Origin: JAUNBG01 sp964442735
GTDB taxonomy: Bacteria > Planctomycetota > Planctomycetia > Pirellulales > Thermoguttaceae
Assembly: GCA_964442735.1 (NCBI GenBank)
Contig: CAYUAP010000001.1
Location: 35,164-99,163, forward strand
DNA: 64,000 bases
Direction: 5' to 3'
Part shown: positions 46,297-55,782 of the stretch, in pieces
Position numbering within the stretch: the stretch's first letter is position 1
Layout of the letters: every line of letters starts with the position of its first letter
Made by a program: the position numbers and the translations under genes
Notes under the pieces: model-generated
Seen by the model: the letters and a program-made list of their open reading frames with translations, nothing else
The model's database searches: none
What the model was told of the DNA's origin: nothing

Positions 46297-46984
46297 TATT
46301 CGAGGAGGACAGTGTGTTCGTCTTCGTCAGGGGGACTATGCCCAAGAGACCATCTACGGCGATCCGGTTGAAATGGCATCCTACTGGGTTAAGCAGGGAG
46401 CAAAACGTTTTCATTTGGTTGATTTGGATGGTGCAAAAAGTGGCACTATTTCCAATTGGGACGCGATTAGTCGTCTAGTGAAAGCTGTTGCCGTTCCCTG
46501 TGAACTTGGTGGTGGTATTCGCGAGGAAAAGACGATTGAGAAACTTCTTGATCTAGGGCTTTCCCGACTGATTGTTGGGACTCGGGCACTCAAGGAGCCT
46601 GAATGGTTTCGAAAAATGGCAGTGAAGTTTCCAAATTCGCTGGTTATTGGGATCGATGCCAGAAATGGTTTTGTTGCCACGGACGGTTGGTTGGAAACGA
46701 GTTCTATTTCTGCCGTTGATCTGGCAATTCAGTTTAAAGATCTGCCTTTGGCCGCATTAATTTACACCGATATCGCCACAGATGGAATGATGAAAGGTCC
46801 AAATCTGTCCGCAATCGAAAAAATGAAGGAGTCTGTTTCGATTCCTCTTGTTGCTTCCGGAGGTATAACAACTTCTGATGATGTGAAAAATCTTTATGAT
46901 ATCGCTATTCCTGCCTGTATTATTGGCAGAGCGCTTTATGAAAATACAATTATTCTTCAAGACATCTTGCAATATGATAAATAA
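46274..46984 (+). CDS. hisA: phosphoribosylformimino-5-aminoimidazole carboxamide ribotide isomerase
   Basis: Amadori isomerase of histidine synthesis, a beta/alpha barrel. ATG 46274 (MKIWPAIDIRGGQCVRL) is chosen because AGGA at 46265-46268 is 5 bases upstream. Catalytic Asp is Asp8 in AIDIRGG; the second Asp lies in TDIATDGMMKGPN. Length is 236. It overlaps accA by 23 bp; other his genes are absent here, so the pathway is dispersed. Confidence 0.93.
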   Translation: MKIWPAIDIRGGQCVRLRQGDYAQETIYGDPVEMASYWVKQGAKRFHLVDLDGAKSGTISNWDAISRLVKAVAVPCELGGGIREEKTIEKLLDLGLSRLIVGTRALKEPEWFRKMAVKFPNSLVIGIDARNGFVATDGWLETSSISAVDLAIQFKDLPLAALIYTDIATDGMMKGPNLSAIEKMKESVSIPLVASGGITTSDDVKNLYDIAIPACIIGRALYENTIILQDILQYDK

Positions 46985-47086
46985 TTTCGTATAATTCCAT
47001 ATAATATTTAGAGGTCTGTATCATATCAATACTGATACCATATATCAAACAATAAAAAATGATCAGGAGAAAAGAAGGAGATTCAA

Positions 47087-48871
47087 ATGAATTCATTGTA
47101 TAGAGGGTTGATCCTCGGACTTTTGGGAATATTCGTTTTTAGTGTATGTATTTTTGTTGAAGGAGTCGAGGAGAAAAAGGCATCGGAACCGGTAAAAGAA
47201 CAACTGGCGAAGAAAAAGTCGGACGATTCCGTATTGCCTAAAGCCGATAAAACCGAGAAGGAATCGAAGAAAGACAATTTTCCCAAAAAAGAAGAGTCGA
47301 AGAAGGATGACGATGCCAACAGTTCGAGTACGTTAATGAATGCGGAGGAACTATTGAACCAGGCAACGGAGGTAAAACTGACCGCGTCGGGTTTAATGGA
47401 TTTTACGAAGGTTATAAATTTGTGTCGTCAGGCGGAGTCAAAGGGATTATCGGAAGATAATCTTGAATTTTGCAAGCAGCTTCGAATTTCAACACAATTA
47501 CAGCGTGGTCTGGCTATTTCCCAGTTGTTTATGCAGGAAAGTATTCCGTTGGATTCCTTGCCGCGCGATTGGAAGTTATATCGTAAAATGGCATTGGATG
47601 ATTTATATGCTGGAGAAAAAGAGGCGGAGAATATTGCAGCGGTTCAGTTGGCGATTGGTCGTCTGAACATGTTGCCGGAAGGCGATAATAAAAAAGCGGA
47701 AAAGGCACTTGACACAGCCATAAAAAATTCGGAATCGGAACCAGTTATTCAGGCCCAGGCACTTCAATATCGTGCTGAACTGGAAAACAACCCTGCCAAG
47801 GTTCTGGAACTGTTGGAAAAAGCGCAGAAGATGACGCCGGAAAATGCGTCGGTTTTGGCTCTTCTCGCACAGCAGTGGCTTCGCCTTAAAGATTTCGATA
47901 AATCCCTTTTATTTATCGACAAGGCTCTGAATTTAGATTCGGGTAATAAAGCGTATATGAAGACCAAATCGTTTGCACTTGTCGGATTGGGCAAAAAGAA
48001 AGAGGCAGAAGATCTCTATAATAAAGCGATGCAGGGTTCTGTCAATATTCTGGATCAAATTGAAAAGGGCGAGTTTTTAGCTTCAATCGGCAAACGGGAT
48101 GAAGCGATTGCCATGTTTGGCGATTTAATCAAAAAATTTAAAGTACCAGGTCTTTATTATTTTCGTGCGGCACTGTATGCTCAAAATAAACAGTTCAAGG
48201 AAGCGCTGGACGATCTGAGTCAATGTTTGCGTATTGATTCCAATTTTATGGAAGGTATTCAACTCAAAGGGGCCATCTATTTACAACAGGAAAAATACGA
48301 TGACGCCATTAAAATGTTTGAAACTGTTTTAGCCAAAAAACCACATGACGAAGCCAAAATAGCGCAACTAGCCTATGCCTGGGCCAAAAAAGGCGATTTA
48401 AAGATGTCCCTGGAGTGTCTTGATAAAGGTCTGAAGATCCAGGAGAATAGCGATGAACTATTGCGTAGTAAAGGTGACATACTTTTAATGTATGGTAAAT
48501 GGAAGGAAACGATAGCGGTTTATGACAAGGTTTTAAAAGTCAATCCCGACGATTCTGGTGTTTTGAATAATTATTCCTGGCTCTTGTCGACTTCGCCGGA
48601 GGACACAGTACGTAACGGAAAACGTGCCTTGGAAATGGCCAAAAAAGCTTCGGAACTAACCTATTATAAAGAGGCACATATTTTGAGTACACTTGGTGCC
48701 GCCTATGCCGAATTGGGACAGTTCGATAAAGCATTGGAATGGTCGAATAAGGCTGTTGAATTGGCAGAAAAAGAAAAACATGATCGACTCGATGACCTTA
48801 AGGCCGAAGGAAAAAGTTATCAAGAGAAAAAACCATGGCGGGAAATTCCGGAAAAATTACGTAAAAAGTAA
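47087..48871 (+). CDS. exported tetratricopeptide-repeat protein
   Basis: A 594-residue protein. Residues 1-26 form a signal peptide or membrane anchor (LILGLLGIFVFSVCIF). A Lys/Glu/Ser-rich linker runs to about 85. The rest is TPR: YYFRAALYAQNKQFKEALDD, AAYAELGQFDKALEWSNKA and others give about eight to ten repeats. Such proteins act as protein-binding scaffolds, in Planctomycetota often in the periplasm. No partner is evident. The stop is followed after 17 bp by a hairpin. Confidence 0.85.
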   Translation: MNSLYRGLILGLLGIFVFSVCIFVEGVEEKKASEPVKEQLAKKKSDDSVLPKADKTEKESKKDNFPKKEESKKDDDANSSSTLMNAEELLNQATEVKLTASGLMDFTKVINLCRQAESKGLSEDNLEFCKQLRISTQLQRGLAISQLFMQESIPLDSLPRDWKLYRKMALDDLYAGEKEAENIAAVQLAIGRLNMLPEGDNKKAEKALDTAIKNSESEPVIQAQALQYRAELENNPAKVLELLEKAQKMTPENASVLALLAQQWLRLKDFDKSLLFIDKALNLDSGNKAYMKTKSFALVGLGKKKEAEDLYNKAMQGSVNILDQIEKGEFLASIGKRDEAIAMFGDLIKKFKVPGLYYFRAALYAQNKQFKEALDDLSQCLRIDSNFMEGIQLKGAIYLQQEKYDDAIKMFETVLAKKPHDEAKIAQLAYAWAKKGDLKMSLECLDKGLKIQENSDELLRSKGDILLMYGKWKETIAVYDKVLKVNPDDSGVLNNYSWLLSTSPEDTVRNGKRALEMAKKASELTYYKEAHILSTLGAAYAELGQFDKALEWSNKAVELAEKEKHDRLDDLKAEGKSYQEKKPWREIPEKLRKK

Positions 48872-48887
48872 TCATTGGACCAATATT

Positions 48888-48919
48888 ACCACTCTCGGTT
48901 GAAATTTGACCGAAGTGGT
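48888..48919 (+). terminator. stem-loop after TPR gene
   Basis: ACCACTCTCGGT and ACCGAAGTGGT pair with one bulge around an 8-9 base loop. A U-run does not follow closely, so termination efficiency is uncertain. Confidence 0.4.
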
Positions 48920-49027
48920 CATTCTTCTCAAATTTCCCTGACTTCATCATTCCTGTTAAAATCATTTTTTCATATATCATTCCAATATTTTTTTTCTACT
49001 TGTAAAGACTGCTTTTATTTTGTATAT

Positions 49028-49036
49028 TGTTATAAT
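49028..49036 (+). promoter_or_regulatory. candidate extended -10 promoter of lipid locus
   Basis: TGTTATAAT (TGn + TATAAT) 65 bp before the cdsA-like gene. Confidence 0.42.
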
Positions 49037-49100
49037 AAAGATCAGGGGATCTTTAAACGTACGCAACGGTTATTTGTGTTAATATTCAAAAGGTATAGTA

Positions 49101-50045
49101 ATGTTTCATTTAGATCTAAAATTAATTATTCCATTGGCAGCAATTATATGTTTTATGTGTCTTTCGCATCTTTTGGTATTTCTTTTGGTTCGTATCAGGA
49201 AAAATAAAGACTACAGCAACTTAAAATTGCGAATGAATTCCTGGTGGGCGATTATTGCCGTTTTGATTTTTATATTTCTGGGAAATCAGATACTTGCCTT
49301 TTTTATTATTGCAATGATCTGTTTTCTGGCACTGCATGAATATTTTGCATTTACGGATTTTAGCAGCAAGGATCGAAAATTGCTATTTTGGGCCTATTTA
49401 TCGATTCCGATTCAATTTTTGTGGCTCTATTACAATTGGTTGATAATGTTTTATCTTTTTATACCACTTTACATGCTTTTGATCATTCCTCTTCGAAGGG
49501 TATTACTTGGGGAGACCGAAGATTTTATCAGGGTAACAGGAATTGTACAATGGGGAATGCTCTTAAACGTTTATTGTCTAGGTTATTTAGGTGCTTTTTT
49601 TGTTTTACCTTTTACGGTGGACCTTGTTGTAGGAAAGATGCTTCTCTTATTTCTACTATTAATTAATACGTTGAATGATGCCGCACAATATGTTTGGGGC
49701 AAATCGTTTGGAAGACATAAAATAGTTCCTGCGGTCAGTCCGAATAAAACCTGGGAAGGGTTCCTTGGGGGAGTTATTACGACGACCATTTTATCGATAC
49801 TGCTTGCCCCTTGTTTTATGGAAATATCGCGGATGGGAGCGTTGTATGTTGGTCTGTTGATTTCTATTTTCGGCTTTTTTGGTGATGTTACCATGTCTGC
49901 TGTTAAGCGCGATGCCGGTGTTAAGGACAGTTCGCAGTTAATACCCGGTCATGGTGGTATTCTGGATCGTGTCGATAGTCTGACGTTTACGGCCCCGTTG
50001 TTCTTTCATTTTTATGTTTTCTTTTATACAAGACATTTGATATAA
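49101..50045 (+). CDS. CdsA-family phosphatidate cytidylyltransferase (YnbB-like)
   Basis: Makes CDP-diacylglycerol from CTP and phosphatidic acid. It has 314 residues and about eight membrane helices. The C-terminal signature MSAVKRDAGVKDSSQLIPGH, followed by GGILDRVD, contains all CdsA metal-binding Asp residues, and the central segment has AQYVWGKSFGRHK and PNKTWEG. It is followed after 62 bp by a CDP-alcohol phosphatidyltransferase fusion. The pairing recalls E. coli ynbB-ynbA. It may therefore be a second, specialised CDP-DAG synthase and not the housekeeping CdsA; that distinction is inference. Confidence 0.9.
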   Translation: MFHLDLKLIIPLAAIICFMCLSHLLVFLLVRIRKNKDYSNLKLRMNSWWAIIAVLIFIFLGNQILAFFIIAMICFLALHEYFAFTDFSSKDRKLLFWAYLSIPIQFLWLYYNWLIMFYLFIPLYMLLIIPLRRVLLGETEDFIRVTGIVQWGMLLNVYCLGYLGAFFVLPFTVDLVVGKMLLLFLLLINTLNDAAQYVWGKSFGRHKIVPAVSPNKTWEGFLGGVITTTILSILLAPCFMEISRMGALYVGLLISIFGFFGDVTMSAVKRDAGVKDSSQLIPGHGGILDRVDSLTFTAPLFFHFYVFFYTRHLI

Positions 50046-50107
50046 TCATCAATAATTATATCATATATTTGATATTATCATCAACCATTTTGCAAGAAAG
50101 AAAAATC

Positions 50108-52060
50108 ATGGGACTTTACCTGCTTAAATATCCATATCGGAAAATACTGCTACCGTTAGCGAAGAAAATGAAATGGTTAAATCCTGACTATTTAGGATAT
50201 TTAGCAACTTTTATTGCTTTATTGACCATGTTTTGTTATCTTTATGGCAGTCGGTATCCGTTTCTTCTTCTTTTATCGATTTTTTTGACGTTTGTACGAA
50301 TGACATTGAATACAATCGATGGTGTCATTGCTATCGAACGTGGTAATTTAAAACTGAAGGGGGAAATAGTCAATGCGCTTCCAGACCGTTATTCCGATAT
50401 TTTTATTATGCTTGGAATCGGTTTATCCGAATTTTGTAATCCAATATTGGGAATGATCGGTTTAGCATCCGTATATACGGTCAGTTATACCGGAATGTTG
50501 GGGAAAGCCGTTGGTGTTCATTGGCAGCATCAGGGTCCCTTGGGGAAGGTGGAACGTCTGATTATCATTATGATATTTTCACTTTTACAGTATTTAGCCA
50601 TTCGGGGAATAATCGGCAATCTTTTCTCGTTGAGTTGGTTCGAGAACATGATGATATTATTTATCATATTCTCGCAAATAACGGTTTACTATCGTCTTAA
50701 AGGGCAACTTCGCGAATGTTGGAAACTCGATTGGATTAAATACAGGCCATCCGACCAAAAATATCTGGTTATTTATGACACCATAACAGGTAATACAAAA
50801 GCAGTTGCCGATCAAATAGCGGATTCGCTTTCCTGTCCTGTATTTAACATACGTGAACGGACAGAAGACGAATTTTTAAGCCTTGATTTTACGCAATACA
50901 ATGCGGTTATATGGGCGACTCCCAATATTCGCAAACATCCGACAGAGTTGTTATCGAAACGTCTTGTTCAAATGAAGGAGAAATTGGATAATGAAGGTTA
51001 TTTCCTCCCCAAATATGCCCTTGCAATTACTTCGGGTATGCCCGTTTGGCGATGGTATTCCGCATATAGAGTTGTTTGCGCAATAAAAACAATATTAGGA
51101 CAAAAGCCGCTGGCTGTCCTTCATATTAAAGGATTTCACGCCAAATATAAAACATATCGTCATCATCCGAACGAATATGATTTAGAGACTTCCTGGCTGT
51201 TCGGAATGAAAGTTTGTGAAAAATGTAATGGACATCCTGGTTTTTTCAAACAATGGCAGATATTCCTGTTGCGTATCGCCATTCACACGTTAGGACAATG
51301 GAGTAATGGTATTCATTTAGCTACGAGGGAAGGTTTTACCTCGGGGAAAATGCTCGAATACATCTATGCCAATCAAACGCAAGGTCGATTTCTTTTAGGT
51401 AAATACTTTGATCATCTTTTTCTTCATAACGAGGGCTGGGAGGATGTCCGAAAGCGGAAAAACAATCTTGTTGACGTTTTAGTCCATGCTGTGAATATAA
51501 TATTAGAAAAAAAGACGACTATAAGATTAGGTGATATAGCATCCGGACCGGCGGATTATATATTGGAGTTACTCGACAAATATAAAGACAAAGATCTTTA
51601 TAAAGACAAAGATATTTCCGCAGAACTTCGCGATATGGATTCCCGATGGCTTGAAGATGCAAAAAAAAAGGCGCAGAAATTAGGAATCGCGGATAAAATA
51701 ACAGTCAAACAGGCAAACGCGTTGAAGGAGAGCGATTTCGTTTTTAATCCGATACCAGATATATTTGTATCTTCCGGATTCTATGATTGGTTTGAGAATG
51801 ATGAAGACGTTATAAAATCGATGCAACTGATTTATGATGTACTTCCGGAAGGTGGACTCTTTGCTTTTACCAATCAGTCGGAACATGTCGATTTAACTTT
51901 AATCAACGCCGTTTTTATTGATTTCAATCATCAGCAGCTTAAAATGAAGGTGCGAAAGGCAAAACTTGTAAATTCCTGGGCGGAACGAATTGGTTTTAAA
52001 ATCCTAATGACCAAAACAGATTCCAAGCAGCGTTATTCTGTTACATTAGCACAAAAATAG
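50108..52060 (+). CDS. fusion: CDP-alcohol phosphatidyltransferase - flavodoxin-like - methyltransferase
   Basis: A 650-residue three-part protein. Residues 1-200 are membrane helices of the CDP-alcohol phosphatidyltransferase family: NTIDG at 68-72, G85, N89, D93 and D97 give a changed form of DxxDG-x2-AR-x8-G-x3-D-x3-D. Residues 215-370 are flavodoxin-like, with FMN loop TITGNT at 225-230, then AVIWATPN and ITSGMP. Residues 400-650 match the YnbC-type methyltransferase (PF12147): SGKMLEYIYANQTQGRFLLG, HNEGWEDVRKRKNNL, and a SAM site around DIASG (476-480). ATG 50108 is the start that gives the normal N-terminus. Together with the CdsA-like gene it may build and then modify an unusual phospholipid. 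Confidence 0.85.
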   Translation: MGLYLLKYPYRKILLPLAKKMKWLNPDYLGYLATFIALLTMFCYLYGSRYPFLLLLSIFLTFVRMTLNTIDGVIAIERGNLKLKGEIVNALPDRYSDIFIMLGIGLSEFCNPILGMIGLASVYTVSYTGMLGKAVGVHWQHQGPLGKVERLIIIMIFSLLQYLAIRGIIGNLFSLSWFENMMILFIIFSQITVYYRLKGQLRECWKLDWIKYRPSDQKYLVIYDTITGNTKAVADQIADSLSCPVFNIRERTEDEFLSLDFTQYNAVIWATPNIRKHPTELLSKRLVQMKEKLDNEGYFLPKYALAITSGMPVWRWYSAYRVVCAIKTILGQKPLAVLHIKGFHAKYKTYRHHPNEYDLETSWLFGMKVCEKCNGHPGFFKQWQIFLLRIAIHTLGQWSNGIHLATREGFTSGKMLEYIYANQTQGRFLLGKYFDHLFLHNEGWEDVRKRKNNLVDVLVHAVNIILEKKTTIRLGDIASGPADYILELLDKYKDKDLYKDKDISAELRDMDSRWLEDAKKKAQKLGIADKITVKQANALKESDFVFNPIPDIFVSSGFYDWFENDEDVIKSMQLIYDVLPEGGLFAFTNQSEHVDLTLINAVFIDFNHQQLKMKVRKAKLVNSWAERIGFKILMTKTDSKQRYSVTLAQK

Positions 52061-52762
52061 GATTAATGCTCCAATCCTTTTAAAAAACTGGCGATTACAC
52101 CATTACAAAAAGCCGGAATCATGTTAGTATCATTTTAACCAACCCCTTCAAGGAGGTCTAAAAGTTACGATCAGAATGTTATGATTATACTTAAGGTCGT
52201 TATAAAAGTCTATTTTTCAAAACAGGCGAGACGCCTGTTTTGAAGGATGCGGACGAGACCTGCCTGCCGTCAGGCATGGCGTCCGCGCTCCCAGGAAATG
52301 CCGAATTTATAACGTCGTATAGAATAGTATGTTATGATCAGTATATCAGCTCAAGATGGCAGAAGGTGTATTGAAGACGATATCCAATAATATTTAGACG
52401 GTAACAGTTAATGGGATATCGGGATTCCGACTACGCTTTCATCCACGGCTTAACGTTTGAGAAGGGGAAGAAGAACAATGCAATAACAATTATGGAAACG
52501 GGAAATTCGATATTACTCGAAATTAAAATTCTCGTAACCGTTCACGGATCATGGATATAAAGTAAAACGACGAATATAAAGTAAAACGACAGATAACACG
52601 GATTTTCACGGATAGTTTTTTTGGTAAACAAACTTTTCTATGATAAAATTATTTATTATAATAGATAAAATGTTTCGTTTGTTATTGTAAAATATTGTAT
52701 TTTACGGCAGACTATCTGTGTTTATCCGTAATATCCGTGGTTCCAAAATCGTTCGAGAATGG
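52061..52762. other. convergent intergenic region with two mobile-type repeats
   Basis: Holds REP-like copy 2 (52185-52325), the recurring motif read leftward (52335-52395) and MITE-like copy B (52534-52765). No gene is supported. Confidence 0.7.
52185..52325 (-). repeat. REP-like double-hairpin repeat, copy 2
   Basis: Inverted copy of 2355-2471. Hairpin B is a perfect AAAACAGGCG/CGCCTGTTTT. Hairpin A (CGGACG/CGTCCG) has grown by about 25 bases with an inner TGCCTG/CAGGCA stem. Base changes relative to copy 1 keep the pairing. Confidence 0.88.
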
Positions 52763-52765
52763 TTA
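52534..52765 (-). repeat. MITE-like dispersed repeat, copy B
   Basis: Inverted copy of the 18526-18749 element, 232 bp, with an internal duplication of ATATAAAGTAAAACGAC near one end. Its other terminus overlaps the stop codon of the yibE/F-like gene. Confidence 0.88.
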
Positions 52766-53920
52766 CAAATTCTCTTTAAGAGTTTTGGATCGTTTGGGAA
52801 TTAACAGAAAGCCACCGATACAGGCGGTTAGAGGAGCGACTAAAACGAGGCCGAAACTACCGACAATAGTTTTCACAACTTCGGATGCAACGTATGGATT
52901 ATTAATGAAATCGACAGGCTGGGTCCCTTGTGCTACAAAAGTCATCATCAAGGTCAGATATCCTCCGGAGTAGGCTAATAGAAGTGTAGTCGTCATTGTT
53001 CCGACAACACTCTGTCCCATACGAATTCCAGAACCGATTAGTGTTCGTCTTGATATATCTTCTTTATGTCGAACGACTTCGGTCATACCCGCTGAAATAT
53101 CCATTCCCAAGTCCATAACCGCCCCGGACGAACTTAAAAAAATACCACCGATATATATTTGAGCCAGATTTAAGGATTCATAGCCCGAATATAATAATGC
53201 TTGAGAATAGGGCATAATGGCCCCATTCAGTCGAAAAAGACTTGTAAACAGCCAGGCCAGAAAACAACTAGCGACGACCCCCGAAAACGCTCCCAGAAAA
53301 GCGGTAACTCCTTTTCGGGTAAAGCCGGCAACTAAAAATATGATTACCGCCGATAACAGAGCCACGATAATAGTGGCTAATAGCATGGGATTCATCCCTT
53401 TCAGGCAGAATGGCACCATTAGTTTCCATATGACCAGACAACTAAAAATAAAAGAGAGAAGAGCCTTTAGTCCTGTTAATCCACCAAACAGGACAAGAAA
53501 CAGGGCGAATAGCAGAAAAAGCAAAAAGGTCCACCCCAAACGATAATGATCCTGGGCGTTAAGAGTTGCTGTTTTTGGTTCAGCTCCTTCGTACATTCCG
53601 ACGAGAACAATATCGCCCGGTACAAATATTTTGTCGAGTTCCATTTGGGCACGAAGCTGATTATTGGCCGCAAATTCGGCTCCCTTCCAGGTACCGGTTA
53701 GTATTTTAACCTTTAAACGTTGTGATCCTTGCTGGACAAGCCCCATGGTCATTAGGTCGGAATTATCCACTTCCAGGACCTCCGCTTTTTCCTTTGTCCC
53801 CGAGTCACGGTGTACATTAGGAGATAGATCTATATAATACAGGGCAATACAGCATATTACGATAACACCAATCGATATTAGATCGAATAAAGAATCATGA
53901 TTATTTTTTAAATTGGACAT
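52763..53920 (-). CDS. YibE/F-like membrane protein
   Basis: A 385-residue protein with an N-terminal helix, a small soluble domain (about 40-120, KAEVLEVDNSD and PGDIVLVGMYEGAEP) and seven or so further helices. GGLTGLKALLSFIFSCLVIW, SSSGAVMDLGMDISAGM and IRMGQSVVGTMTTTLLLAYSG are typical of the YibE/F family (PF07907). Function is unknown; the family is sometimes linked to solute or peptide transport. It starts 13 bp after lnt, so is the third gene of the sigA-lnt group. Its TAA (GTAACC) is in the end of MITE copy B. Confidence 0.88.
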   Translation of the reverse strand: MSNLKNNHDSLFDLISIGVIVICCIALYYIDLSPNVHRDSGTKEKAEVLEVDNSDLMTMGLVQQGSQRLKVKILTGTWKGAEFAANNQLRAQMELDKIFVPGDIVLVGMYEGAEPKTATLNAQDHYRLGWTFLLFLLFALFLVLFGGLTGLKALLSFIFSCLVIWKLMVPFCLKGMNPMLLATIIVALLSAVIIFLVAGFTRKGVTAFLGAFSGVVASCFLAWLFTSLFRLNGAIMPYSQALLYSGYESLNLAQIYIGGIFLSSSGAVMDLGMDISAGMTEVVRHKEDISRRTLIGSGIRMGQSVVGTMTTTLLLAYSGGYLTLMMTFVAQGTQPVDFINNPYVASEVVKTIVGSFGLVLVAPLTACIGGFLLIPKRSKTLKENL

Positions 53921-53933
53921 AATTTATTTATTA

Positions 53934-55772
53934 TTATTTTAATACTCCACTGGAATGCCTATGACATTCATTATTTTCGGTTGGAAGAGAGGTAATCGGT
54001 CGATGGAGGGGCAACAGAGAATAACCCGTCAGGACCAGGGTCAAAATCAGAATGATTGAAGGCAGGCGCCATGGCCAGCGGGGCAAGCGTTTCACCTTTA
54101 TCGGTAAAACGGAGGCTTCGATAAAGCCGGACAGACCACGAGCGGCTTCAACTGTTATCCTTCCTATCGGATCGATACCGGCCGATAAACCGGCATGTGT
54201 AGCCGATAGTACCGGTTTTCGATTTTCAACAGCCCGAAATATATGTGTCGCTAAATGCATATCGATCTGCCAGGTCATTCGGAACCAGCCGTCATTGGAC
54301 ATATTAATCAAGATATCGGGCTCTTTTCCTTCCCGAGCCAATTGATCAACCTGATTGGCTATTATTGGCGGGTTAGAACTCTCAAAACATATATTTGTTA
54401 AAAGATAGTAGTTTTTTTTATGGACCGTTAAAGGAAATGCGACAGGCCCTTGACCCGCATTGACGGAGTTACATAACGTCTTTAGGGGAAATGAATCAGG
54501 GAGATATTCTGCATAGGGCAGATATTCACCGAACATAACCCGATGAACTTTATCGTATTTATATAACTGTTTTGTATTCGATTCCCGATAGACTGCCGAA
54601 TTATAGAAGAGCATGGAACCGTCTGATTTTAAGGTAATGGTACCAGCGCCCAATATAACGGGAACACCAAGCGAGTCCAACCAGCGATTACGCATATTCA
54701 GACATTCCTTGACATATTGATCTGTTCGCTTTTGTCGTTCTTCATTCGGGAGTCTCTCCAAACCAGGGAGATAACCGCCTGGTAAAACCTCGATAATGGG
54801 GTCCGCAAGGCAACTTTCCGGCCATACAATCAGGTCTGGTTTGGATTCATTGGTTTGAATTCGGGCCGCATTTTCTGTTAATCGAACATACCGCCGATGT
54901 ATTTCCATATTCTCTTCCTCCGAAACCGGAAATGAAAACGTCGTTGAATCCTGTAATAGCGCGATAATCAACGGTTGTTCCTTTAATTGCACCTGCTTCT
55001 GAATGGCTGTTATTTCGGCAATACGATGGACACCATAGAGATAAATACCGGTTGGTAGTGTAATAATCAACAGAACGAGAAGGAGTGTTTTCCACAAGGG
55101 TCTGTTACGGAAGGTCTGAAAAATCGAATTATAATTTTCCTTGTTTGTTCCCCATAATAACATACCGACGAACGTTCCGAGCAGGATGATAAATACACCG
55201 ACTGTATATTCACCAAACCATTCCGCCGTTTGAATCCATTCGATATGACGATAAAAAGCGTGCTCCAGCGAGGCAAAAGAATAACCACCCAGGAGATGTT
55301 TACGAAACCATTCCACCGTAATCCAGCCCATTGGAATGGTCAGATATAGAGGGATTTTCCAAAAAGTATTTAACGTTCGTCCCAAAAAGACAAAAAAGGG
55401 AAAGTATAAAGCTAAATAGAGAGACAGCAAAAACCATCCAAGACTTGTTGCCGGATGGGGAAAAGTCAGCCAAAAATTGATAACCATCCAGAAAATAGCA
55501 GCAGCGGACCATAATTGCCCATAAAAGGACGTGAATAATCGACCGGTACTCGAACACAGTCTTCTCAAATAACAAAAATGGACTGTAGAAGGAAGGGTCT
55601 TTTTGTTTGGAGGAAGATAACCAGAGGCAATACCTGACGTCAAATTTCTATAAAATAACGGATACCAGCATACCGGCACAAAAAAAATTAAAGGCCAGCA
55701 CTCCACTTGAGGAAGGGCCAGCCAATATAAAAAGAACGAAATCAGAGCCAATAAAAATGGAGATATTAACAT
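53934..55772 (-). CDS. lnt: apolipoprotein N-acyltransferase
   Basis: Adds the third acyl chain to lipoproteins at the inner membrane before outer-membrane export. It has an N-terminal membrane part of six to eight helices, then a CN-hydrolase domain with the catalytic Glu in VWPESCLADP, Lys in YKYDKVHR and Cys in LTNICFESS. A C-terminal helix closes it. Length is 612, longer than E. coli (512) by two soluble inserts. It suits a cell with Lol-type diderm lipoproteins, such as the PEGA lipoprotein at 28 kb. It is 10 bp after sigA. Confidence 0.93.
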   Translation of the reverse strand: MLISPFLLALISFFLYWLALPQVECWPLIFFVPVCWYPLFYRNLTSGIASGYLPPNKKTLPSTVHFCYLRRLCSSTGRLFTSFYGQLWSAAAIFWMVINFWLTFPHPATSLGWFLLSLYLALYFPFFVFLGRTLNTFWKIPLYLTIPMGWITVEWFRKHLLGGYSFASLEHAFYRHIEWIQTAEWFGEYTVGVFIILLGTFVGMLLWGTNKENYNSIFQTFRNRPLWKTLLLVLLIITLPTGIYLYGVHRIAEITAIQKQVQLKEQPLIIALLQDSTTFSFPVSEEENMEIHRRYVRLTENAARIQTNESKPDLIVWPESCLADPIIEVLPGGYLPGLERLPNEERQKRTDQYVKECLNMRNRWLDSLGVPVILGAGTITLKSDGSMLFYNSAVYRESNTKQLYKYDKVHRVMFGEYLPYAEYLPDSFPLKTLCNSVNAGQGPVAFPLTVHKKNYYLLTNICFESSNPPIIANQVDQLAREGKEPDILINMSNDGWFRMTWQIDMHLATHIFRAVENRKPVLSATHAGLSAGIDPIGRITVEAARGLSGFIEASVLPIKVKRLPRWPWRLPSIILILTLVLTGYSLLPLHRPITSLPTENNECHRHSSGVLK

Positions 55773-55782
55773 GATAATACTT

